A stretch of DNA of 64,000 nucleotides from NCBI GenBank assembly GCA_950295325.1, contig OX485809.1, forward strand, positions 16,306,001 through 16,370,000, in the 5' to 3' direction. This DNA comes from Polytrichum commune (lineage: Eukaryota; Streptophyta; Polytrichopsida; Polytrichales; Polytrichaceae). Below the pieces are notes generated by a model. That model saw nothing but the letters and a program-made list of their open reading frames with translations. It did not search any database and was not told the DNA's origin. Below, piece after piece: positions 36,430 to 49,516 of this stretch. Each line of letters starts with the position of its first letter. Position 1 is the stretch's first letter. Both the position numbers and the translations under genes were made by a program.

Positions 36430-36818
36430 GAGCAAGCCCAGTCGTTCCTGGATCTGCATCTGCATCCGGGAATGAAAAGTGGCCTCCACCCATAATTCAG
36501 ATGCAGACCCAGGCAAAACTGCCACTCATTCTACCTTACTACCTTAGGGATTTCCTCTAGATTGATTTGTAGTTTTCTGCGGCCCTACCATATTGAGTTG
36601 TCTTTAGTTAAAAGCCGCCATGAAGTTGTTTGTCCTTAGCTGATAGCAAGCTCCCTGCATATCTCGTCGAAATGCAGGGAGTTCTGCACTTCCTGTATTA
36701 TTCTACATCCACTTTTAGGGTATAGTAGGGTGACTGGGCCAGTATCCTGCATCTGCATCCGCATCGCGGATGAGAAAGTGCAAATGCAGATGCAGGTGCA
36801 GGGTCACTGGGCTTGCCC
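36430..36818. mobile_element. Tourist-like MITE
   Basis: 389 bp with ends GAGCAAGCCCAGT and the inverse of GGGCAAGCCCAGT, followed by GGATCTGCATCTGCATCC-type sub-terminal inverted sequence. It is flanked by TAA (36427-36429 and 36819-36821). Internal ATGCAGATGCAG repeats occur near both ends. No coding capacity. Confidence 0.8.
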
Positions 36819-36821
36819 TAA

Positions 36822-38739
36822 GCTCTAAGAAATGCAAGATGGTTATAGCTAGTCTAATAATCCTCATCGCAAGTCGCACAGCTCGTTTCTTATGTGAAAT
36901 ATTTTATGATCATATCGTGATAGGTAAAGGTTCACATATATGATAAAGCATAAGCTCAAAGCAAACTAGGGTAAGGTATGTGTGTGTTATTCGGTTCCTT
37001 TTTCATGTTCTCCAACTTCTACCGATCAGATTTGCAAGAAAAATTTGCAATACCAAATCTTTGATGAAACAACAATAAAATCGGATTGAAAACTAGACTT
37101 TCCCTTATTTAGTTGTGGTTATTAGAAGTGTTTGTGTTGATTCTTAATTAAATACGTAGGTTCTACTATTTGTGTTCACTATTGAGTGTGGAGCAATCAA
37201 AGAATCTATAGATGTAGTCCAATCTCTTTTTAAAATGTGTTTTTGTGGTGTTTATTCTTTTATCCTCACCAAACCTCACATCAATCAAATCAAGTATAAG
37301 GGTCTGATTAAGAAGAGTAAGTTATTACAACCCTCAATGTCTTTTAGATTATGCATATGAATATGCCGTTAAACCCACTGTTAAGTAATATGTAGCTTTG
37401 GGGAGTGGATTAATCAAGAAGTACAAGCAAACAATCATAAAGGCTTTGCATACTACATTGACCATCCCAATTAGTGTGTGTTCCTATTCGGAGTTACGCA
37501 ATGCTATAACTATTTAATGAGAATGTAATATTGCACCAAACAAAGTCATTTATGTTTTATAATGTCCAAACAACCTATTGAGCTTACCTTAGTAGAATTT
37601 GAACTTCCAAGTAAGCTTTTATCACACTACGCAATTCCGAATAATAACACGTACTAATTGGGATAATCAGTGTAGTTTTATTGACATGGTGGCATTTTTA
37701 TAACCATTTATCTCATACCACTCTAAGAGTGATAACATCACAAGGCACGTAAAATTGTCATATATGTAGTTTTTCTCAAATACAAGGAAGGTCGGATTAA
37801 ATTGGTGTTTGGAGGCAACATTTGCCAACTACATAAGTCTTTGCTAACTACAACTTTTCAAAGTTCAAGTGCATTCCACAAGACTAGAAACTAAGTTGGC
37901 CTTTGAAAGAAGAAGAAAAATGTCACATGTGAATGTGACGTTTTTATGAATAATATGAGACTTTTGTCTTCCACATCCAAAAGCATGCTATACATTCATA
38001 AATGTTGCAAAGAATTGGAGTATGCAAAAGAATACACCAAGACCTACAAACTTACACATTTCACACCTTGACGTGGTCGTCAATATAACTATCCATTATT
38101 TTGAAAAATCCAGAAGTTGAGTAGCCCATACTATGAAATGAAATGAAATTGATTTCAAAATCCAAAAAGCCAAAAAGCCTAATGGGATTGAAAGCACATC
38201 TTGATGGTTTCATACCAACCACTTCTCTGCAGTGGCAGAGTGCAGTATCCTCTGTGAGATAGAGGCTAATGCCAGCTTGGTGGTCTAATTGAAGGAAAAA
38301 CTTTCTTGAACTATGTTATCAATTTGTGATGGAAACTTATCTTTGATAAGGTTGTATGGGGGACATTCCAAACACAAAATGTGTCTCATTTAAATCTGCA
38401 TTATAGAAGCGAAAGTGGCATATTCTAGTATCTCTGGAGATACAGGTAATCGTTAATCATCCAGTTTCAATGTGCACCTAAGTTTTAGAACAATCCAAAA
38501 ACTTCCATATTTTCCAGGTATAGCCACTAGATGTCCATGAATGTTAGTAGATGCAATAATCAAGAAGATTTAAGTTCTCATATCCTAAATAACATTATTC
38601 AATTGCTATCAGCTGTTCAATTCTAATAATATTTAGTGATGGAACTTCATCCAACGCTGAAATTTTCCAAGTTAAATCTACTTAAAAACTAGCATCCATG
38701 AGGTATAATTCTAACTCTCAGCTATCCAAGTTGCACATG
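36822..38739. other. Intergenic, nothing recognised
   Basis: AT-rich, with no gene or element border that I can support. Confidence 0.5.
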
Positions 38740-39127
38740 CAAGAACTTGCTCCTGAGATTTTCGAGTAGATTTTAGTGAAGTAGCTTTCACACATGTTCA
38801 TTGCTTTATCTTCTGAGCAAAGTCCCATCCCCAAATGCCTTACCAATCATCAATATTGCCATCAAATTATGTTAATGGAGCTCCTCGTTCCCTCATAGAT
38901 AAGAGGGAAAGCAACCACTTTTAAAGGTCCTACATTCTTGCCTCATCTCTTATGCAACGATGAGAGGGTTGGTGCTTGCAGCTTGACGCTTAAAAGCTCT
39001 GCTTTTAAACATAGCCACGACCATTGCCAACAAGACTCGGGAATAGGTAGTGTAGATGATGTGAAGGCCTTGTTTTTAGAAGGAACTTTTAGGCTAAGCT
39101 ATAGAGCAAGGTGCATAGGGGGCATAA
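38740..39127 (+). repeat. Dispersed repeat A, copy 1
   Basis: Direct match over about 390 bp to 44948-45377. Shared blocks include CAAGAACTTG, CCCATCCCCAAA, CCACTTTTAAAGGTC versus CACTTTTAAAGGTC, and GATGTGAAGGCC versus GGTGTGAAGGCC. Many substitutions and small gaps separate the copies. Nature unknown, probably a transposon fragment. It ends about 390 bp beyond the RPL10 stop codon. Confidence 0.65.
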
Positions 39128-39517
39128 GATAGTCATCTGTTTGCACTACCTATGGAGCATTGCCTGTTGTTGGTTCTTATGAGGGCCATGTACCGTTTTC
39201 ACTAATGACAATCTATATGCTGCCAAGTTCTTGGTTGCATTTAGTTAGGAACTTAGTTGTCTACTCACTCCACTGCACTGTGCTATAGAAAGCATAATTT
39301 CACAGAATTGAGTACAAAAGAAACAGTGAACATACTGACAACTAGGTTGAAACCAAGTCTCCCTTCACCAAGAGAGCTGATGTACCAGATAAACACCAGT
39401 AAGTTTGAGGAATACCTTGGAATTTCAGTTATATGCAAATGGAATCCAATTACATTAACAAAATGGCTTGAATCCACAAAACCGCAGACTTGAGAACTAC
39501 TGCTACGGTCCATCAAA

Positions 39518-41404
<1,887 letters not shown>

Positions 41405-41610
41405 CGTGAGCGACGTCGAAGGAGCAGCTGCGAGAGCTCCAAACCCTACCAGGTGGAAAAGGGAGTGTGAGTGACAACACCGGGGACTTGAGAGGACCAA
41501 CCCAGCGCGAGGGGATAATCTCCGCCGTCCGATCTAGGGTTCGTATCTTTGGTCATCATAGTAATTTCTCTATGTCTTTTTTAAGGGCAACTTCTTTCGT
41601 GGAATCTATG

Positions 41611-42000
41611 GTTGTAGTAATAAGAGCATCATCTACAGGCCTGGGTCTTAAGTGACTAATTTCTTAATTGGACCCATATATTTTTGATTGGAATGTGGTT
41701 CAATTAGCAGATATCATAAAGACTTGTTGTTTAGAGAAATTGGACTTCGTTTCCAAATATTGATAACTACTCTACACTCAATAACGAATACAATCAGGAT
41801 GACTTATGTATTAAGTTAAGAAATCAACAAACAAGTAGTTCCGATAATCATAACTAAATCATCAAAGGATTGGATTTCAATCTTTTTTTGCATATGTGTT
41901 GTCGCAAATGTGTGAATGTAACAAGAGTTTTGTCGTGTAAATCTAATCAGTAGAAGTTAGAGAATATGAAAAACGAACTAAATAACACCAACGTACCTTA
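41611..42000 (+). repeat. Dispersed repeat B, copy 1
   Basis: Direct match over about 390 bp to 49115-49516: GGGTCTTAAGTG, CTTAATTGGACCC versus CTTGATTGGACCC, TTAATAACTACTCTACA versus TTGATAACTACTCTACA, AAATCAACAAACA, and GTGTAAATCTAAT versus GTGTTAATCTAAT. It starts about 207 bp upstream of the RPL10 start codon and ends where the hAT MITE was inserted. Confidence 0.65.
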
Positions 42001-42008
42001 CTGGTGGG

Positions 42009-42328
42009 CAGAGCCCAACATTTTCCTTTCTAATTGCACCCATACCCAGACCATGCCCATCAGCAATGACCTATGCCCACCCATGCCCACCCATAGCATG
42101 ACATGTGCGCACCCATGCCCACCCATGCCCACACATAGCATGACATGTGCCCACCCATGCTATTCAAATTGCGCCTATGTATTCAAAAATTATGTAATGT
42201 GTATTGTGTAATTGTGTAATTGTGTAATTATGCCCCACCCATGCCCGCCCATGAACAATAATATTGCACCCATGCCCACCCAAAACCCATGGGCATGGGT
42301 GGGTATGGGCGCCCGATGTAGGGCTCTG
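42009..42328. mobile_element. hAT-like MITE with CCCATGCCCAC-rich interior
   Basis: 320 bp with inverted ends CAGAGCCCAACAT and the inverse of CAGAGCCCTACAT, flanked by the 8-bp duplication CTGGTGGG (42001-42008 and 42329-42336). CAG ends and 8-bp duplications are typical of hAT. The interior is a minisatellite of CCACCCATGCC units, including two copies of a roughly 50-bp block containing ATAGCATGACATGTG. Confidence 0.85.
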
Positions 42329-42336
42329 CTGGTGGG

Positions 42337-44947
42337 CATAGCAAATGAACGGCTCCCACCATTATAAGGCACTTTAACATTCACTTTTAACCAACAACTA
42401 GATGGAACATACTCAAGTTTCAAACAGTTGTTGGCTAAAAGCGAACATGAAAGTGGTCATATTGGTGGGAGTCATCTGTTGGACATGCCCACCATGTGGG
42501 CAAGGCATGAGTCATCTCAATTGACCCTTGCCAAGACTGTATTTCTTATGTAATACTAGTCCATAAAAGTTTTAGGATTATGTTTACACATGGAGGGTCA
42601 AGTAGTAGTTTTTTGCTTACCCAAGCTAGGGCATTATCCTCACAATTCACACAACTTTGTAGTATTATCCACAAGCAACATGCTCAACCAATGCTTCTAG
42701 CATTGGTTTCTTCACACAAATCTCTATTGCAAAAAGCAACCACAAAGTATTGAGCCAGTTTTTACAAAAGGAGAGGTTGGAGCAGCTTTAACGAATACAT
42801 TGGCCTTATGAACTCATCCAATGCCAAAATGCATTCGGTGGCTACCGCTTACTTGCAAAGAACCTAGGAGGCCATTTTAATTGCATAGGGTCAAAGATTT
42901 AATGGCGTAAATAGTGGGGTTTAGTAGTTACGAGATAAGACACCACCTAGGCTCGCTAATTGCTTAGTAATCATGTGGAGAAATTTGTTAGGTAAAAGTT
43001 TTATATTCCCTCAAAGTGGACGCCTTAGGGTTAGGTGGGAAGGGGTCATGAGTATTGGAAATATTGTGGGCCACACTATCAAAATGATGTCCACATCAAA
43101 GATTCAAGATTATAGAGTTAACCATAAAATATGAGGATGAACTAGGTTTAAAGTTTCCTACTAGTCCCTTGTTTGAGTGTAAATGGAAAGTCTTTGAGGG
43201 CTTCTTTGAGTTTTAGGGGCCAAGATGAAACTAAATTTTTTTCTTCTTTTCTTTGTCACCTATGTGCACATGCACCTCTTTGTTCCCCTCACCACTTGTG
43301 TACTCCTCAAGTACAATCAAAATCAAAACAAGATCTCACAATTTTATGAATGTTTTTTTGCTCCCAAATAGAGCAAATGATTTCCCTCCCTGAATTTTGT
43401 GTTAGGTCACCAACGCAAGTGTCAGAAGTAGCAAAAATGAGAGGTTCCTTCAAAAATTGGAGTTGGTCCCCACTTTTGTGACTTTACGGTTAACCCAAAT
43501 ATTGTGGACGCATACTTCCTATATAACATCATATCCAAGAGATGGTTTAGAGAATTCAACTGTAGCCCATAGCCAAATGGATTAGGTAGAGAAAACCCTC
43601 ACCTTTCATAATCAGAAGGTGTTTAGAGGATATGTGTAAGGGAGCAATGCGACTTTGGAACCAATTAAGCTTTTGTGGGTGGGATGAACATGCGACAATA
43701 CCCCTTTTAACGCCTAGAGTGACAATTATGAAAAGAAGGTTCTCCCATGACCATACGACATGCTCTAAGATTCTCCCTACGAGCTCCATGGGAACAACAT
43801 AAGGTCCCATGGATCTTATGACAAACAACATCGTATAGGCCTAGAAAATATAAGCGCAAAGTAGGGAGGTACATTGATTGTCCCAATCACTAAGGGAGGG
43901 CTCATAGTGAGCATGGGAAATTAGGGTGGGTGATCCCAAATTCCTTGATGCTATGAAATTAGTGCCACCAAAAGAACTAGGAAGCATTGTCCATACCGGC
44001 ATTATTCACTATAAATATTATTCATAACAACATAATTCACTTAAAGTAGTTGCATATGTATTCTTTATTACCCTACAAACATGTTACAACACACACTAAT
44101 TATAGACATGTATAGTAAATAGCCAAATTTTCATAAGTTCAATATCACTCAATAAAAAGCCAAAACTTCACTAATTTTGAGACTTGACAAAATAGTACAT
44201 GTTTTGGAAATTAGTACCACACGCATTCACTAGCATAATGAGTGTAGTATTGAGCACTCCTCAAATTGACCTCGATAGTTTACCAAAAGCATCGTCCACC
44301 TATGGCATTGATAATGCTATAAATAATATGTGCAACCTCATCTAGCAACTATAAAACCCCGTAATTTAAATTGGTCCCATGGGCACTTATTACTTTAGGT
44401 CAAAATTATGTTTTGTTTCATAAAACGGACACTTGCAAAGGATACCATTTCATGCATATGCTCTCATTGTCTCTAAGGGATCATCATTGCTTCAAATCGT
44501 GCTCCAAAAACTTGCATGCACTCCCAATATCTCAAAGTCTCAATGACTCTATGATTGTGATTGCTTCAAAGTGTGCACACTTTAAATTGCATAAGAAGAA
44601 AGAAGAAGAAAAAGAAAAAGAAGAAAAACTTCGGTCTCCGGAGGAGACCAACGTGAATTAAGTGTCTGTTCGATCCACCCCCAATCCGATGCTCACATGA
44701 CAAAGGTATGGAAGTATAGATCTACTCCTCCCTTTAAATTGCAATAAATAAGACTTGGAAACATGTAGAGACTCTTGTTACTTTGTGAATAAGTAAGCTC
44801 CGACAACTTGCAAGATACAGTATAGTAAAGAGAATAGAGTTATGGCCCCTTCCCACATGACTTTACCAAATAACCAAAAGTTTTTCCTAAGAACCGGGTA
44901 AAACTCTCTCGGTTATAGCAGAGGCATCCAATTATCCCCATGCATTT
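42337..44947. other. Intergenic, no supported gene
   Basis: AT-rich. A purine-only stretch (GAA-rich) lies at about 44594-44628. A minus frame at 43556-43831 has no recognisable features. Confidence 0.5.
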
Positions 44948-45377
44948 ACAAGAACTTGGTCCAGAGATTTTTGAGCAAGTTTTAGTCAAGTAGTTTTCAC
45001 ACATTTTCATTGTTTTTATTTATCAAGCAATGAATGTTGGATAGTTGTTGTCCCATCCCCAAACGCCTTACTACTCATCTATCTTATTACCATCGGTTTT
45101 TGTAAATGAAGTTCCTCGTGCCCTCATAGCTAAGACTAAAAGCAACCAATCACATGGACGAGAGGCAAACACTTTTAAAGGTCTTACATTCTTTCTTGCC
45201 TTGTGTCTAGGTACCAATGAGAGGGTCAGTGTTTGAGGCTGAAAACCCCCACTTTTCAACCATGCCACATCATTTGCCAACTAGGCTTGGGACTAGATAG
45301 TGTCGATGGTGTGAAGGCCGTGTTTTTAGAACCCACTTTTAGGCTTAGCTAATGTCGAGTGGCAAAGAGGCATAGGT
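44948..45377 (+). repeat. Dispersed repeat A, copy 2
   Basis: Homologue of 38740-39127, same orientation, with an extra segment near 45030-45050 and 45145-45165. Confidence 0.65.
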
Positions 45378-46690
45378 CGGTTTCAAAGTGACACATACTC
45401 TTGTACGTCTAGAAACATTATCACAATTAATTAGTTGCATATTAAAATGTAAAACTAAAAGATTAGGGGTATCCCAACATCTTCTATTGATGTTCTTCAT
45501 GGTCTCTTTTCATTGGTTACCCCTATCATAACCATAAGAACATGCAATGAAATTTCACTTTGCATTCACGACTAATTTCGGTTGATGAACATAGCATGTT
45601 CATATATTTGGTCATTCCATGGCCAACTACATCAATCCAATTAATCAAGGTGGTAGACTTCATTATTGTAGTCCTTCGTGTAGAGGTTAAGGTACCCCTT
45701 AAGGACCATTAAGGTTTATTTGTAATTGATGTAAGGATTTTGAAAACGCCTTCCCAAAGAATAATAACATACAAAGCTAGTAAGTATACAAAAGCAAATC
45801 TATAACTCAAAATATTGCCAATAAAAAAAAATGTTATTTTGCATAATTATAATTTTGAGGCACCTAATGTTTTTAGTTGAATAGCTTGTACATTTCTTTA
45901 GTGCGTTTATTATTATTTCAAGGTTGTATTATTATGTCTTGAGATCTTCAAAATGAAGGTCTTGCCTCATGTTCCCTGGTGTGGATAATATGATGCCTTT
46001 ATTTAAACTCCAAGATTTATAAAAACATGGAGTTATACGTATAATATAAATCACATGTGTGATATTTATGGATCGATTGAACTATGTTGTGTTTTATAGT
46101 ATATGCTCTCCAATTGAAGACATTCATTTGCTTGGAAAGCATATAGAATGCCTTGTGGAAACCCTCCAAGGCATTTCTAGATAGCTTTCAAGCATTCAAG
46201 AAAATACATGCAGATATGACAAATACACAATGTTGTTAAAATGATATCCAAAATAAAGTAACATCACTCAATATTTATAGTCTTGTCAAAACGCTTAAAA
46301 AGGTACAAAAGGGCAATTGTCTTTTTTAAGTTTTAAAGAAGGTATATTAGCTAGGTCAAAGCCTTCTAAATTTCACAAATTTGATGTGGGATCCCTTTTT
46401 GACACCCCAACCATGCATGTAGAAATCCTCCACATTATTGAAGTCGCCAATAAGCATAATTCATGTTGCAATAACAACAAGGAATATCCATCATCTTATT
46501 TCAACACCTTGATAGGCTTCACGTGGAGATTACTAAAGGTTGAACGCATGAAAGTGGTACATGTTGTAGTTGTGCAAATAAACTAAGAGTAAGAGTTTGT
46601 TTACACTAATGAACAATGGCAACCATAAAAATTTGTATAAGAATTCTCATGATCACTACCTTTGGTTTAGAAGCCACGATGAAGACGAAG
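45378..46690. other. Intergenic, nothing recognised
   Basis: AT-rich; no RPL10-like remnant or other gene is visible although the interval lies between repeats A and B. Confidence 0.45.
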
Positions 46691-46698
46691 CCACGTTG

Positions 46699-46890
46699 GT
46701 CCGAGATGACCTTACACTACCGGATGATTGTGGAGAGATACCCAGATCTCAAGAAAGAGGTTGGCGGTTCGAATCCCGGCTGTGAAATCTCCTCTCTACT
46801 TGACGGAAAACTTGCCAGGTGGTGAACTGCCTCCTGTGCTTTGGCGCTGGCCTGTCAGCCTTCTGTCTCAAAAAAGAAAGAAAGAGGAAT
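46699..46890 (+). mobile_element. tRNA-type SINE
   Basis: 192 bp flanked by the 8-bp direct repeat CCACGTTG (46691-46698 and 46891-46898). It carries a perfect pol III box B, GGTTCGAATCC, at about 46763, preceded by a tRNA-sized 5' part, and ends in an A-rich tail (CAAAAAAGAAAGAAAGAGG). This is the structure of plant tRNA-derived SINEs. The parent tRNA and box A are not obvious by eye. Confidence 0.75.
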
Positions 46891-46898
46891 CCACGTTG

Positions 46899-47638
46899 CA
46901 TTTTAAACACCTTGGTGATGGGACATAATATAAAGTGGAGCATCAATCGAGCAACCACGATATCTTTGTTTTATGAAAGCACAACTAACACTAAAGCTTA
47001 AGTAGTATATACTATTAATGACATGACCACATTAGTAATCAATGGGTTTTACTTTCACAAAATTTGATTTGTATTCTCTTTGCTTTTGTGCTATTCTTCA
47101 TAAGGCATGGCTACACATAGATTTCAAAAAAATGAAACTTGGCAATGACCATTTAACTTATTCTTGTGGTTTTGTTTCCAATAAAAGCCATTAACATGTA
47201 CACTTGAATAACCACACCCTATACTTATTTATTAGCAACCCTGATCTTTTAATAGACACCATATGGCAACCGCTAGTTGGCCCATTAAAATGCCTTATAG
47301 TTTCCATATTCTACGTTGAATACGAGACTCAAAGTTGGCATTCTCATAATCTCGTGGGCAATATTATATGATGATTCCAAGCCATACAAGTATGAAAAAT
47401 AAGAGAAATGTTATGACAACAATCCATGCACTTATCCAAGTCAAATTTATTCACTCGTTAAAATCCCAACCACTCAAATAAATACATTCATCAAGGGACA
47501 AATGAATGTGCTTTAAAATGCCATTGGAGCAAAGAGTTGTGCTTTATAATGAATTTGTCAAATCATGAACAGATAATTATGTGTATGGATGAATAAGGAT
47601 GTAATTTTTTGTCTCGCATACACATGATATTTAATTTG
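46899..47638. other. Intergenic, nothing recognised
   Basis: AT-rich sequence without coding or element signals. Confidence 0.5.
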
Positions 47639-47646
47639 GTTTTATA

Positions 47647-48143
47647 CACGGGTAGATCACTTAGTGCATTTTAAAAACGACGTGCGGCATAATATAGAGA
47701 GGATTAAAATCATTTGAAATAAAGATTATAAAGGAATTCCAAATAATGAAGGGGCCATTAAATGTAGACAATCCCATTATAAGTAAGTTAGATGGACATA
47801 AAACATGGGCCATTATTTTTTTGTAAGATTAATATAGGGGCTGAAGATAAGGATCCTAGAAGGTATGTTTAGTATGGTATGTAAATGGGTTTAGGACTCA
47901 CGGGGATGGATGATAATTGGGATTTCCGTCTGTCCAAAATTACTTAAAATGAATATAGAGTACAAAAAATTGCAGTGACTTGGACAATATAAGTAATGGA
48001 AGGGTGCAAACAAATGGGCCATTTTTGAAATTTAAGTAATTATAGGGAGGCTTTAATTCAGCCCTTGAAGGTAAATAGCCCCAAAACAAAAAACCCCCAA
48101 CCGCACGTGGTGCACAAAAATGCCTTAGAGTGATCTACCCGTG
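47647..48143. mobile_element. hAT-like MITE, copy 2
   Basis: 497 bp, about 95 percent similar by eye to 1083-1583 and in the same orientation. Its 15-bp ends, CACGGGTAGATCACT and AGTGATCTACCCGTG, are perfect inverses. It is flanked by the 8-bp duplication GTTTTATA (47639-47646 and 48144-48151). Differences from copy 1 are mainly homopolymer length and single substitutions. Confidence 0.9.
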
Positions 48144-48151
48144 GTTTTATA

Positions 48152-49114
48152 ATGATCATGTCTTGATATTTTAAGTTGCTTCTATGAGTTATTTGTAGCC
48201 ACAAAAAACTCATGGCATTTTTTTTTGATCGGCACCCAATATTTAAAAGATCATTAGGTTCCATGAATACATAAATAAGGCAGAGGTGTCCAACTCTATC
48301 ACCTTAATGATTCCAACACCTATTTTTGCTCCCTTTATGAGTGCATATCATCCCTTATAATCTAGAAACCCCCTAAAAATTACAATCTTCTCGAAATCCA
48401 CGAGTTTGTGAAAAGTTGCTCCACCATCATCCACCAACTGCCTGCAAGCCTAAATTTAGAAACATTGGTATGGTATTTCAATGATTTGTCTAAAAACATG
48501 ACTCCAAAATATTTGTTTGGAAGAGTTGCAACCTGATTCATAGTGAGCTATAAATCCATTGCATATCACACGTGTGATAGTGCAAAGTGGGTGGTTGAAT
48601 TGATCAACCAATGTATCTTAAATTATGATGTACACAATTTGGCAACCAACATGTGCTCCTTTGATATCTATAATCGCAAAATCGATATACCATCAATACA
48701 TATAAAGAATTCATACAACATCAAACATACTATTACTAACCCTTGTACTCCCTTCACCATTTTAAATAAAATAGGTTCCCTCTTCCACTAGAACCTTGCC
48801 AATGCACCAAGATTGAAGATGTCATTTTTTGAGAAGTGTAGGATGTCTAATCCCCGTCTAATCATCGCCTTTGGTCAAACTATTCTTGTGCCTAGAGTAA
48901 GTGACAAGTTGAGCTAAGCAATGATATGCAATATGAAAGATTTTGAGCAATTACATCCAAATGTGAACTCACAACTATTATTGTGTGGGCTTGACCCCCT
49001 TTGAGCACAAATATTCTTTGGGTTTTCGTGCCATGGTTGTATTTGTATTCTCTTGCAATGGGAGTTTAATGCCAAGACTTTACAAATATTCATAATCTAA
49101 TTACACATACATAT
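48152..49114. other. Intergenic, nothing recognised
   Basis: AT-rich, no supported gene. Confidence 0.5.
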
Positions 49115-49516
49115 CAATGTAGTTAGAGTCCGCTTCAGGTGAGGTGGGTCTTAAGTGCTCGTTTTCTTGATTGGACCCCTATATTTAATTGGTATGTAGT
49201 ACAATGAGGATCAAAGAGCAAACATCATAAAAACACATGCTTAAAAAAGATTGAACCATGTCTCACATATTAATAACTACTCTACATTCAATAATAAACA
49301 CGATTGAGAGGACTATGTACCCAATCAAGAAATCAACAAACATGCACTTTTGACAACCATAACTAAATTACGGAGGTCCGATTATCAATATGGTTTTTGC
49401 ATATGTGTCATTATATATTTGCTAGTGCAACATGAGTTTGTTGTGTTAATCTAATGGGTCGGAGTTGGAGAGCATGAGAAACGAATCAAATAACATCCAT
49501 ATACCTAACCTTAAGG
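49115..49516 (+). repeat. Dispersed repeat B, copy 2
   Basis: Homologue of 41611-42000 in the same orientation. It lacks the hAT MITE that follows copy 1. Confidence 0.65.

Noticed and set aside
46699-46890. Functional tRNA gene
   Set aside because: Box B is present, but no cloverleaf can be drawn by eye, and the A-rich tail and duplication indicate a SINE.
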